Assembly (NCBI GenBank): GCA_021234155.1
Contig: JAJEKV010000033.1
Location: forward strand, 3,143,454 to 3,207,453
Length of the DNA stretch: 64,000 nucleotides
Direction of reading: 5' to 3'
DNA from: Isoetes taiwanensis
Taxonomy: Eukaryota > Streptophyta > Lycopodiopsida > Isoetales > Isoetaceae
The translations under genes and the position numbers were made by a program. This document shows, one piece after another, positions 1 to 10,293 of the stretch. How positions within the stretch are numbered: the first letter of the stretch is position 1; each line of letters starts with the position of its first letter. The notes beneath the pieces were generated by a model. That model did not search any database, was not told where the DNA came from, and was given only the letters and a program-made list of their open reading frames with translations.

Positions 1-105
1 AATGGTGGGCGTGACTTGCATATCTCTGTTACTATGCCATCAATCGAGGTAATGTTAGGTTGCAGTCAACATAAGAATTTGCATGATTATTGTATGCTAA
101 TGTGT

Positions 106-138
106 AGAAGAAGAAGAAGAAGAAGAAGAAGAAGAAGA
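106..138. repeat. (GAA)n microsatellite
   Basis: About eleven uninterrupted GAA units are visible. No gene reads through them. The bases on either side (1-105 and 139-362) show nothing I can assign. Confidence 0.95.
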
Positions 139-362
139 GATTTTAACGTCACGCCACAAGGCAGCGTCCTATCGGACATGTGACACTTTACAACACACCC
201 AGATGGGTCCTGCCCCCACCACTTTACATTGCTGAAGTGGGTCCTTCCCCCACCAACTTTACATTGCATGGCCACTTTCACAACGAGGCGTTGAACCCGT
301 GACCTTGGGTAGAAGATAGTGTACAACTTTACGCGCTAACATTATGCATGAAATGTTTACAG

Positions 363-590
363 GTTGGCACAGTTGGTGGTGCACACAACTTGCTTCTCAA
401 GCAGCTTGTTTGGATTTGCTTGGAGTGAAGGGGTCTAATAATGAGATGCCTGGCAGGAATGCACAAACTTTGGCAAAGGTGGTGGCTGGTGGAGTTCTTG
501 CTGGAGAACTTTCTCTTATGTCCGCTCTTCTTTGCATGCCGCTTGTGAAAAGCCAATGAGGTATAATCGCTCAAGTAGAAAATATTGCTG
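363..590 (+). pseudogene. HMG-CoA reductase last-exon fragment
   Basis: The conceptual translation matches the C-terminal catalytic end of plant HMG-CoA reductase, the mevalonate-pathway enzyme of the ER membrane. Recognisable blocks are [44 protein letters not shown] and the terminal RYNRSS. The fragment starts just after a good intron acceptor (TGTTTACAG at 354-362), where I expect the last intron of plant HMGR genes from memory. One base is missing near 383 in the GTVGG/TQLAS stretch and another near 555 before RYNRSS, so the frame is broken twice. No upstream exons are visible, although 362 bases are too few to exclude a distant one. Most likely this is a genomic duplicate that has decayed. 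The assignment to HMGR is firm and the pseudogene status is fairly firm. Confidence 0.85.
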
Positions 591-1257
591 CGAAGGTACC
601 AAAATCCCAAAGGCAAGGCTACTGCGTGATGCCTTTTCCTCTTGATGTAAAATCTTTGCAAAGGTAGCCATTGGGTTTCTCCCTTTGGTTTTGGCAATTG
701 AGATTTTAAGGAGGCTCTTGTGAAGACATTATGTTCATACTAATAATAAATTGTCAACTTTCACGGATACAAAAATCAAGTTGGCTACGCTGATCTGCCT
801 TTGATTGATGGGATGGAACACCTAGACTCTCCGGTTTCTCCTTGCACCACGCTATCCCAGTGCACGCATCTGACAATCTTATTACAGTGAGATAAAAGCA
901 ATTGGAATTGCAAGAATTTTGTATGGTCATTGCCTTCACCATCTTGGTCGGTGGGGCTCTCCTTCTAGAAAGCCGGAAGACATCTAGGAGCGATCGCTCC
1001 ATGCTACAAGCTACGGGATATATATATGTGGCAACCTTAGTTCTGTGCATGTATCAGAGATGTGAAATTTTAAAAGATGCTCTCAAAATGTTCCATCAGT
1101 ATTTGCCATAGAAATGTGATTTCTTAAAATAGTATAACTGCGGCGTGTGTTCATTCTGGATTTCAAATCATTGCATTGTGTTGGAATATCCAGATTGATA
1201 TCGCTTGTGTTAATATATAGTATAAATCTGGGTGTTCATTCCACAATCACAACAAGA
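591..1257. other. unassigned spacer
   Basis: AT-rich sequence with only short chance frames. A weak direct similarity joins 1128-1160 and 1214-1244 (both contain tagtataa followed by gtgttcattc). I see no gene, RNA or repeat that I can name. Confidence 0.5.
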
Positions 1258-1801
1258 TCTCTACTAGGCTTGGACATTTTATTATTCTTTGTTTCATTAG
1301 TAGGTGATTGCAGATGTCTCAATTCAATTCAAACTTAAAAAAAAATTACTGAGATTAACCCAGGTTGAGGAATATCTATAGTTTAAATAAGTAGACAAAA
1401 GAGAATGTTACGCATTTGCATTTTCCTTGCATACCAATGGCAAATACACTATAGTGTAGACAGACATATAATATAGACATACAATTGATGCTTGGCATTG
1501 CTTCGCTCATCTTTGCAAACATGTTTACAATATTTGTGAACCAAACAACAATAAAGGAGCAAACATGTATACAATATTTGTGAAACATGTATACAATATT
1601 TGTGAACCAAACAATAATAAGGTGATGTTACATGCAAACATGTATGATACAAGAGAACATTTGCAGATACAAGAGAATATTCTACACGTTTGTGGATCAA
1701 TTCAACTAGAAGGTCAAGTCTTTTAAGGTATATCTTCTTCGAAGCATTGGTTATCTTGCATGGTTCCATCGAGCTTGACAAAAGAGCCATTTACAGACCC
1801 T

Positions 1802-1948
1802 CCCTATTGAATTTCCTGGACATATCAACATGGGAGATATTTGTAGACAAATAGCAAACGCGTCAACAAATCTGGCCCTATTGAATTTCCTGGACATATC
1901 AACATGGGAGATATTTGTAGACAAATAGCAAACGCGTCAACAAATCCT
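1802..1948. repeat. 74-bp tandem duplication
   Basis: Two near-identical copies begin at 1802 and 1876 with the sequence ccctattgaatttcctgg. They lie inside the candidate Helitron. No reading frame crosses both copies. Confidence 0.9.
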
Positions 1949-1973
1949 TCCCGGAACTAAGGAACGGCCATAT

Positions 1974-2061
1974 ATGTCCAACTACATGCTATAAACCATG
2001 AAATTTAAACCCAACGGAATGTCCAACTACATGCTATAAACCATGAAATTTAATCCCAACG
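1974..2061. repeat. 45-bp tandem duplication
   Basis: The unit starting atgtccaactacatgc occurs at 1974 and again at 2019 with one or two changes. It abuts the terminal hairpin of the candidate Helitron. Confidence 0.9.
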
Positions 2062-2173
2062 AAAAGCCCAGCAACGCTGGGCACTTTTTCTAGTAGGATA
2101 TAAAAGTAAAAGTGCTGACCTCATGAACCGTAATCTGGTGAAGACCCTAATGTAGACGCTTGCCGGAGCTACG

Positions 2174-2293
2174 GTGGCCACTGCAAAGACAGTGAACGAT
2201 GTCCCTTCTTATGAAATTGTGTGTGCTTATGCAGCTCATCTGAAGCGATTTGGCAAGATCGAACTGCCCCATTGGGCAGAAAAGATTGCATAA
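2174..2293 (+). pseudogene. ribosomal protein eS19 N-terminal fragment
   Basis: The frame reads [14 protein letters not shown], then [17 protein letters not shown], then a TAA stop at 2291. This is the conserved start of ribosomal protein eS19 (RPS19 family) of the small cytoplasmic subunit. The expected ATG codon appears as ACG or GTG at 2171-2176. The family is about 140-150 residues; only about 39 remain and the rest of the protein is absent. No intron signals are obvious, so this could be a genomic fragment or a decayed retrocopy. It is not likely to make a functional protein. Confidence 0.85.
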
Positions 2294-2818
2294 ATCGTAA
2301 GCAGAATGGTGACAAAATGCTCAGTTGGAAACGATTGAGATAGTGAATAAATATGTTAAAGGGATTAGGCACATCACATCTAATGAGCAGAGAGATCCCG
2401 ATGAAGTAGCAGAGGACATATTGTTGTTGCAGCTCCATGAGCAGTTTTGGTATATTTTTCAATTTTGTATCTAAAGGATTTCGTGCAGTAGATGCTTGTA
2501 CTGATGCTTGTTCCACAACATTTCTCCTTATCCCTCACCATGTGCCCAATTGAAATCATATTTGCATGCGTCGCTGCACTAACCAGTGCTTGAAGCTCCA
2601 TCGATCTTCTTAGTACATCCTTAGTTTATCATCTTTGTTAGATGGATCGCCATTCAACATTTTGTTCAGGATCTTGTTTCATGTGCCATATAGTAAAAAG
2701 GTGGTTGTAGTTTAGGGGTAAATCCGATAATGCATTGGCCAAATTGGCAGGAAGGAATTATTGCCCAGATTGAAAGAAGCAGGTGCTCTTTGGTTATAAG
2801 ACTGATGTTTTATTTTAG
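2294..2818. other. unassigned spacer
   Basis: No frame, RNA or repeat that I can assign. Possibly decayed flanks of the neighbouring gene fragments. Confidence 0.4.
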
Positions 2819-2885
2819 GCAAATACACTTATTGATATATATGCCAATTGTGGCAGCCTAGAGGAGGCATGTAGGATATTTCTTA
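2819..2885 (+). pseudogene. PPR protein fragment, target of copia insertion
   Basis: The frame encodes ANTLIDIYANCGSLEEA followed by CRIF, a typical piece of a plant PLS-class PPR protein (compare NALINMYGKCG in the intact gene at 37.2 kb). It begins directly after tattttag, a possible splice acceptor. The copia element inserted right after it. Its target duplication TCTTA lies at 2881-2885 and again at 25891-25895, but the sequence beyond the right copy does not continue a clear PPR repeat. The fragment is too short to say more. Confidence 0.65.
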
Positions 2886-2927
2886 TGAAAAAGTATTGAG
2901 AGAACAACTAGTATTTAACTAGTATAA
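2886..2927 (-). repeat. copia 3' LTR, first part
   Basis: This 42-base stretch is identical to the start of the right LTR at 16777. The DNA transposon split the LTR here; the remainder resumes at 10815. Confidence 0.9.
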
Positions 2928-3094
2928 GGGTGTAAAATCGCTAGTGGGGTACAACTTTTGGCGAAGCGTTTAAGCACTTTAAGTGCTGAAACTCGCGGAC
3001 GTCGAAACCCGTCACACCCTTCTCCCTCCTTTTCCCCTGCGCGCCAAAACTCAGATCAGTGTTTGACTGTTGATGATGGAGGCATGGAGCGCGG

Positions 3095-4814
3095 ATGATT
3101 TTCATAGCATCAGAGGTCTGTGCAATTCGGTGGGTGAAGCCCCACGAGGAAGAAACTTGGTTGAAAAATAATGTCACGGATCGAGATTGGGAATCTATTT
3201 GGACAAAGAATTTGAACAAGGAAAAGATAAAATGGCACTGTGCAAAGGAGCATCTTCAAGAGAAGTTGGAAACACTCTGCCGAAAAATCTACAAGAATTG
3301 TCACAACAAAGAAGTAAGAAAGCAACTGGCCCTTGCTTTTGCGTTTGAAAATTGCACTAGATCAATACTTGCATCTGAGGAACACAAAGTAAATTGGGCT
3401 GCATTTGCTGTGCAATGCCAAAGATACCACAACAATAGACAAGTAAAAACAGAGGCAGATGTTGTAGCACATGTTAGGAAAACTGAAATGAAAGCAAAGC
3501 CAAAGGTGGCAGCTAGATCAAATGAGATCAGTGCATGTGATGAAAACATAAAACCTTAGAGAATGCAGTACAGGAGATTGGAAAATCAATTTTACTTATC
3601 ACAAAGAATCTGGAAGCAGTAGAAAGTGAGTTGAAAGGCAATGAGAAGGCCTCTGAAGTACAAAAAATGATGTTGGAAGAGGCTGAGAACAGTTTAAGAC
3701 AGGCCACAAATGATTTGGCTACAAAACAGGAGGAGTTCAAGCTTAATCCAAACTGTGAGTTGGAGGCAGAAATTAAAGATTTGGAGCATACTGTCCAGAT
3801 GGAAACTTGGCATAGGAACAAGGTACAAAAAGCAATGAACCCTACATCTGTTAAGAGCAAGTCAAATGTAAAATCAAACTTGAGGAGGAGTTAAAAGTTC
3901 TCGAAGAAGAACAGAGACTTCTGCATTTCTACATAAACAATTTGTGGACACTGAAAATGGATACTCCTAGCATCTCTACTATTATACGAGATAAGTTGTT
4001 AGTGCAAGATCCATTTTATACATGTGCAGCATGTGGTCTGGAATTCACTAAAGCTTACAGGTTAAGTTTAGCACTGAATTGCCAACATGGGTATCATATA
4101 GCTTGTTGTTCATTGTTGAGAGGACAATGTATTCATGGTTGCCCTGGAAAGGTGCCAGAGGGTGTATTTGACGAGCTAGGTTTTGGCCATCTTGCAGGTG
4201 CGTCAAATAGTACACCAAAAAAGGATGTGTTAATCCGTCCTGCAATTGAGGTCTCACCCTACAGGGTTCAAAGAAGGACATTGGCTTCATTTGAAGATGC
4301 ACAACACCTGCAAAGTCCTATAGGAGTACAGTCAATTGTGACTGATCTGAATGTAACAGCAGAACCACCACCACCAGTCCAAGAAGCTGTCCAAGAAGCT
4401 ATAGATGAAGTTGTAAACACAACACCAGTTGTAAATACAGCACCAGTTGTGGAAAAAACAACAGACCCGAGTGTACACACTGAAGCACTTAAGGAAGTTG
4501 AGGGAGTAATTCTATTGGATGAGGGCAACTTGGGTGAATTTTTGTCAAAAGGAAAGGGCAGAAGAACAAAGAGGAGTAAGCTGGAGGATAGCAAAGAAGT
4601 TGTTCAGGCTACAAGAAAGAGAACAAGAAGCAGCACTGTGAAAGATGCAAGAAGCAGTTTCAATCATGCCACCACACCTATCAAAGTGTTTTCTGAAGAA
4701 AATGCAGAATCAGGCCCTCAAGTTTCAGGTGAGCCTGATCTTCAACAAGTGATTGATGCCCTTACAAAACCTGGAAAATTAGTGTGGGAAGTGCTGGCCA
4801 AGGCCACAACTTAG
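3095..4814 (+). pseudogene. coiled-coil protein with RING-like finger, frameshifted
   Basis: Three consecutive open stretches (3095-3559, 3560-3894, 3895-4814) join into one protein of roughly 570 residues if two single-base frameshifts are allowed, one in the A-run near 3550 and one near 3880. The joined frame reads through without other stops. The first two thirds are charged and helical (E/K/Q rich, EEAENSLRQ, LEEELKVLEEEQ), which looks like a coiled coil. A cysteine/histidine cluster follows (4021-4146): CAAC, then C-Q-H-G-Y-H, CC, and C-IHG-C, close to a RING-type C3H2C3 layout. The C-terminal third is low complexity with a basic KGRRTKRSK segment that could be a nuclear signal. I do not recognise a specific family. 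It may be an accessory transposition protein or a captured host gene. Confidence 0.55.
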
Positions 4815-4982
4815 TGTTGCTTAAAACATTGAATATTATTGATTTTCTTTTGTTGCATTCACTGTAGGATTACCAGTTGATTCTGTTAGGTCAGAGAATC
4901 CTGCTGTTGATACATAAAGGTTTCCACATTCAACCCATTTTTCATTTTCATCTTCATCTATTTATTCATGTAGTAATTCCTG

Positions 4983-5746
4983 TTGTGTAGGTATTCAGGA
5001 TGTTCCAACGTACTAAATATTGATTTGGCAGCAAAAGATAAACTTATTGTCTTGGATTTAAATGGTGTGTTGGTAAAAACTTTTGGTGCAAATGAACACA
5101 TACGCTTGGAATCAGGATTGACAATGACATACACTAGCAGAAAGAAAGTGATATTCAGACCAAAAGCAGTGTTCTTCCTGAAGACTTTGTTACAGAAGTG
5201 TTGTGTTGGTATATGGTCATCAATGCAACTCTCTAATGTGGAAGATGTGCTGCAAATACTATGTCCAGATTTGAGGGACAAATTTCTATTTGTATGGGGA
5301 CAGGAACAATGTGTGAAGACCAGTTTTCCCCACCCTGACAAACCTGGCTGTCCAGTCATGATGAAGCCACTTGGAAAAATATATGAGTCATACCCAAGAT
5401 TCAAAGGTAAGACTTTGCTTCTTGATGATTCATTATACAAGTCTTACCTTACTTTAGCCCACGGAAACTTACGCTAGTACACGCATTCAAGATGGATGTC
5501 TGTGATGAAGTGCTAACATTACTCATCCCAAAGATAGAAGGAATACTGCAGGCCAAGACTGGGGAAAAAATGAAGTTACTGGTGAAGAACACACACAATT
5601 GCTTGCCTTGGCCTATGACAGATAGAAAGATTATGAAGTTATGCTTGGAAAGACTTTCTAGAAAACAATTGCAGTTGTGCACCCTTGTGAATGAGGAATT
5701 GAAGAAGGTTTATGGTGATGAAGATTGTTATCCTCCATTACTGTGA
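4983..5746 (+). pseudogene. FCP1/NIF-like (HAD superfamily) phosphatase domain, captured
   Basis: The frame 4983-5477 contains the ordered HAD phosphatase motifs of FCP1-homology proteins: KLIVLDLNGVLV (motif I), VGIWSSM (motif II) and TLLLDDSLYKS (motif III), plus WGQEQC between them. These domains remove phosphate from serine, for example on the RNA polymerase II tail. Motif I reads D-L-N rather than D-x-D, so the usual acid/base aspartate is asparagine here. Plant relatives with LDLNG or LDVNG exist, but catalysis is doubtful. A stop at 5475 ends the first frame. A second frame (5492-5746, from ATG) continues with a helical tail and may be the same protein after a frameshift or a lost intron. 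It lies between the zinc-finger gene and the transposase of the same transposon, so it probably travelled with the element. Confidence 0.7.
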
Positions 5747-7330
5747 TTAAGCCTGAGACATTTATGATTATTGGCCTGATTGTCATTTATTTAGGCCAAG
5801 GAATCCTACACTTTTCATGTACCATCTTTATCTTATATTAATTTAAGAATGTTTTTGCTATATTGTTTATATACTTCAATGCAGACTTGTCTATAAGTTT
5901 TTGCTATATTGTTTATATCTAGTTCAATGCTGACTACAAGGGGTGCTTAAAACTTATCAAGTGCTTAAAAAAAAAATTGCTTGCAAGTGCTAGTGCAGTG
6001 CAGTCTTAATGTGGAATCTTGCTTATTGTTATGCAGTGTGTGGTTACTAAGTATGTAGTTGCTTAGCGCTAGAAAGCGCTTTGTCATGCGATTAAGGTGC
6101 GGTGCTTCTTGTTATGCTATATAAGCTGTTTAAAGCTAATTTTGTTCATAGCATAGCGCTTTCGTGTTAACGATTGCTTACTCACAAGCTTCTTTGAAAC
6201 TAATTAAAATGCTTAGTGTTTGAGCTAGAAACCTTTGTTACATTCAAAGCAATTTGAATGGACTGTACAAAAGAATTCAATGTTTTGTCACTGCATGGAT
6301 AATAGAAGTAAGAACATCAAATGGGATCAATTGACATGTAGGGTCTTGGCAGATCAAATGGCAATTTGAGAGAGAATCATGAGCTTGAATAGTGCGAAAC
6401 ATGAATGCACATGTAGCCCGCCATATTTCGTGGATGGCGGGCTTACCCATCTTAATTCAAGCAAAATAGAGGGACTAATTGTTTCCAAGAATTGCACGAA
6501 CCGAAATTCAACAATTTGCCCTCACCAATTTTGCAATACGAAAAAAGGGATAGATGAAACCCAATTCCTCTCCCGTTCACTTTACAAAGCCATTGATGCA
6601 GCAAGGAAGAGATCGAGGGCGAGATTGTATGCAAAGAAGGTAGCAATGAAGAAGAATTCCCCTTCTAAAGATTAAGCCTTGAAGAAGAATAAGAAATTGA
6701 GGTGAGTGGATCTGAGAATAAGAGAAATTTCAGGAGAAATTTTTGAAGTATTCAACAAATTAGTACAAATGTTGATGACAATGGTAAAGGCCGTATCCTT
6801 GGCCGGTCTTCTTTGGAGGGCAAGGGATTTACCAATTGCTTCTATAAAGAAATCTAAGCAGGTTACTATGGCCGAGCAAATGGTGAAGAATTTGAAGGAA
6901 ACAATGCAAGAACATAAGTATGAGAGGAATCATGACATGCTTCGTGCAAGGAAGTCCACCCGATAATGGCGGTAGGTACAAATGGTGTCAAGCTATTGAA
7001 CCAAAGCGAAGTGGCGGATTGCTTTCGGCATCCCGAGAAAAACAATTTCAAATGCTTTTCAAAAAAAAGGTGCAAGCTAACAAAGGGGAAGGACCTTGGT
7101 CAATGTTCGAGGAGGAGGAAGCGGATGGATAGCATGTTAGATTACAATAGAAGTTGTTCTCAAGTTACGGGCCGAGAGAATACAAGAGTTTCTCCATACA
7201 AAGAAAGGCGTGAGGAGGTATGTATCGAGAGGCAGCGAGGGAATAAAGATGGAACATCAATTCACCTTCTTGAAGTCGACCAAGTAAGTATTCATCCTAT
7301 ATTGTAGGGTTCATTATATGTAGCATTTAT
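5747..7330 (+). other. transposon interior, partly decayed coding
   Basis: 5941-6250 carries repeated AAGTGCTTAA-like motifs and AGCGCT palindromes (6066-6081). Short basic frames at 6379-6675 and 6706-6966 could be remnants of the transposase N-terminus, since the second ends RARKSTR and is helical, but I cannot align them to a family. The rest shows nothing clear. Confidence 0.4.
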
Positions 7331-9209
7331 TTGGCATTCACACGATTTCCCTGCGGTTGCAATTCTATCTCGAGGTTTTTAGAGGAGAATCCTCATATCA
7401 AAATTGCATTTGAGACTTTTGAGAGGTTGAAACCGAGTTTTGTAAGAAGGATCGTGAAAGGCATACATCTTTGTTGCATCTACCACTTGAAATTTGAATA
7501 CATCATGCGGGGATTGAACGGCATGAGAAAATCGGGTGGAGTTCATGACAATTGCAAGCGCCCTTTGATATTTGTGGCCTCGGCCGGAATGTGCAATCAA
7601 GGAGCATACAATCAAGTGCACCAGTGATTTATGGAGACAAGTGGTTTGCAGCAAAGGTGATGATGAGGAGTGGTTTGATCATAACTACTTGATGTTGGCG
7701 TGTAAAAAACGTGGGTTGGATAGAATTAGAAAATGTCCACAAGAAATGGATGGCACGGGTTCATTACTAGTTACTTGGAAGATATTTGAAAAGCAACCTG
7801 TGGACCAGGACAGAGAATTCAGGGATCCAAGAAAGGCTTTGAGGTATAAACCTGTCTTAAGATTAGTACAGAAGGAGAGAAGTCCTAAAGAGTTTCAAGA
7901 GGATGTGAAGAAGGTAATATCAGATTTTGTTCCACACAATTACATAGCCCGTTGGCAGGCCAATCAGTTTAAACAGTGTGTGTCATCATTTCTAGAAGAT
8001 ACAATTGTATCTGTTATTGACTTTGTAAAAAATTATAGCATCAAGATCCAAAATGAGCCCCAGTCAATGCACTGGCATACAGACCAAGTTTCTATACTTG
8101 TTCACATAACATATAGACATGACAAAAGTCTTTGATATTCTGTTCACAATGCGAGACGGAAGAAGACATCCAAAAGAAAAAAAAAGAACAGAAGATTGGA
8201 GCAGATCAGGAATAGACTCAACAATGGTAGGAAGATCATAAAAGAGACTCACTTTTACATTTCTGAAGTGCATGACTCATTATTTGTGGAAACTGCCTAT
8301 AAAAGCATGCTGCATGGCTTAAGGAACAAGAAATAGAGTATGAGAAGCATTGGGTTTGGAGTGATGGCTGCTCATCACAATTCAAGTCAGCAAAACCTTT
8401 TTTTTTTCTTAGGCAGGTACTTCACAATGAATGACAAGGAAATAGTGTGGAACTACTTTGCCACTGCTCATGGTAAAGGTGAACATGATGGTGCAGGTGC
8501 TGTTATCAAAAGGCTGCTAAGTAAGAAACAACTCAAACCCAATGGTGTGCAACTGAGGCATGCTAAGGATATTGTAAAATTTACGTGTACATATTTTTGA
8601 TCTACCGGTTGATGAAGCAGAGATGAGATCAAAAGATATTTTTGGGAAATTGAACTTCTTTGTTGTGGCAAACATGCAAGAATATGAAATTGAAACACTT
8701 AAAGGCACAAAGAAGATTCAGCATGTATCGGACACATTAAATAAAGAGTAGACCAAACGGGCTTGCTCATAGATGCACATCATGTTTACGCTTGTTTTGC
8801 ATGGATCGAAGTGGGACTCCTACATCAATCTGGTAGATTTGGAAAGTGGGAGGTAAGCTGACTTAAAACCGAGGAGTTGAGAAGAAAAAGGAGACTCTGA
8901 ACAAGCCAATGAATGGATCGGTAATTTGGTAGAGGTAGGTGACAATTTTGCGGTGAATCTTTGAGGTAGACAATTGAGGAGGGTGTGGACTTCTACATCC
9001 TCAAGTGCACAGATCCCAAATACACACTTGAAGATTCATACAAAGATGGATGGGGGCAAAAATTTGGAGTGCATGAGGTTATCTTAAGTGGACTGTATTA
9101 TCAATTCTTGGGTAATTTCAAGTACATGTTGCTCATTAAACAACCGAAGCCTCCGGTACGATACGTGGTAAGATATCCTAAAATTGATATGGACAAAATA
9201 GAAGCCTGA
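7331..9209 (+). pseudogene. transposase of the TIR transposon, multiply frameshifted
   Basis: Ordered blocks fit one large transposase-like family that I recall from seed-free plants and, more distantly, cnidarians. They are FERLKPSFVRRI (about 7420), DFVPHNYIARWQANQFK (7925), VIDFVKNYSIKIQNE (8013), QSMHWHTDQVSILVHITY (8062), KHWVWSDGCSSQFKSAKP (8345), FATAHGKGEHDGAGAV (8457) and EIETLKGTKKIQHV (8690). A C-terminal block, VDFYILKCTDPK with VRYPKID, ends at a stop at 9207. Acidic residues in VIDF, WSDG and HDGAG are candidates for a DDE/D triad; that is inference. Breaks occur near 7625, 8135, 8400 and 8600, so it is inactive. Its frame direction matches the other genes of the element. Confidence 0.7.
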
Positions 9210-9818
9210 GACATGTACAAAATTTCACGGGGAGACCCATGAAAAATTATGGCCAGTCTCCCAATAACATTGTAATTCTTTGACACTTAACGAAATTGAT
9301 GTAATTCTTTGCAAGTGATTTGTTGTTCCAGCACCTAAGCACGTAAGCACACATTTGTATATATATTAATAATAGTGAGGATGCACAAGGGTGGTGTGCA
9401 TGGACACGTACTTCGAAATGAAGATTGAATTATTGTCTAAGAATGTACATTTGTGACACTGGAATAACATTCAATTATTTATTTTGGTACCATCACTATC
9501 CCAACATTCTTGGCAAAAACTTAGTGTCAAGGCATTTCCTCGATGTGACATGTGTCAATTCCAATGGTCATACGAAATATTTAAGCCTGATTACGAATTA
9601 ATTGTTCTGGCGCGTGTGAGGTTTTTCGTACACTAACGCGCCTAAGCATAGGATTTAAGCACTAGGCGCCTAATCATAGGATTTAAGCTCTTCTTACAAG
9701 CTCACGCCCATTCTCCACCCATTGTCCGCCCATTCTCCACCCAATTCCTTCGCCCATTCCTCCGCCCATTCCTTCGCCCAATTCAATTCCTTCGGCCCTA
9801 TTTCAATCCGAAGCGAGC
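9210..9818. other. transposon interior with short degenerate repeats
   Basis: 9640-9690 holds two copies of a cctaagcataggatttaagc-like unit. 9706-9790 is a degenerate C-rich minisatellite built on cgcccattctccaccc and cgcccattcctt. No gene is seen. Confidence 0.6.
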
Positions 9819-10293
9819 ATGAAGCGAGCAGCTCTTAGTGAGGAGCCGGAGGTGACCTCCAAGAGGCGATTACTTGGCCTCGAATAGGTGTTCCCTCCAC
9901 TCTTCCCTCCACTGCCCACTCTACTTGCCTCCTCTACTGCCCACTCTACTGCCTCCTCATTTTCTGATTCTTCCGATTCTTCATTTTCTGATTCTTCTTA
10001 TGAGGAATCAGAAAATGATTCCAGAATCAGAAAATGAGGAATCAGAAGAACTTTCTGAGCAGGAGTATGTCACGGCTGTTCTTGAAGGGTGGGAAGAGAT
10101 TCCTCACAGAACGAGTGGTCTAGTGAAGAAGAAGAAGCCGAAGCTGAAGAAGCCGAAGAAGACGAATCCGCTGAATTCGAGGAGTTCATGGCGCTGATAA
10201 ATGGTACATGCATGTTTTATTTGTTTTCTTAATCAATCAACTAACGGTTATTTATTAATTTTTTGTGTTGCAGATGGTGATGCAAATGAATGA
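9819..10293 (+). pseudogene. acidic serine-rich protein gene with one intron
   Basis: An ATG at 9819 starts MKRAALSEEPEVTSKRRLL, interrupted by TAG at 9885. The same frame then gives SSFSDSSDSSFSDSS and YEESEN. After a frame change near 10020-10040 it continues EELSEQEYVTAVLEGWEE, then a glutamate-rich stretch and EFEEFMALIN. A plausible intron follows: donor after 10203 (GTACATG) and acceptor ttgcag ending at 10273. Splicing gives GAT GGT GAT GCA AAT GAA TGA, that is DGDANE and stop at 10291-10293. The mature protein would be short, basic at the N-terminus and very acidic at the C-terminus. I do not recognise a family. It is the rightmost gene of the TIR transposon and may be an accessory protein. 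The stop and the frameshift suggest decay. Confidence 0.45.

Larger units (their letters stand above)
1258..2094 (+). mobile_element. candidate non-autonomous Helitron
   Basis: The left end reads TCTCTACTA after an A at 1257, the classic Helitron 5' terminus in an A/T site. The right end has a perfect 7-bp GC-rich hairpin (GCCCAGC AAC GCTGGGC, 2066-2082), then seven bases and CTAGT at 2090-2094, matching the Helitron 3' signature (hairpin plus CTRRT). There is no coding capacity. Against it, the base after CTAGT is A rather than the expected T, so the right flank or the pairing of ends may be wrong. Two direct duplications lie just inside the right end. Confidence 0.5.

Noticed and set aside
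6060-6085. AGCGCT palindromes as a regulatory site
   Set aside because: Six-base palindromes are common and nothing around them supports a role.
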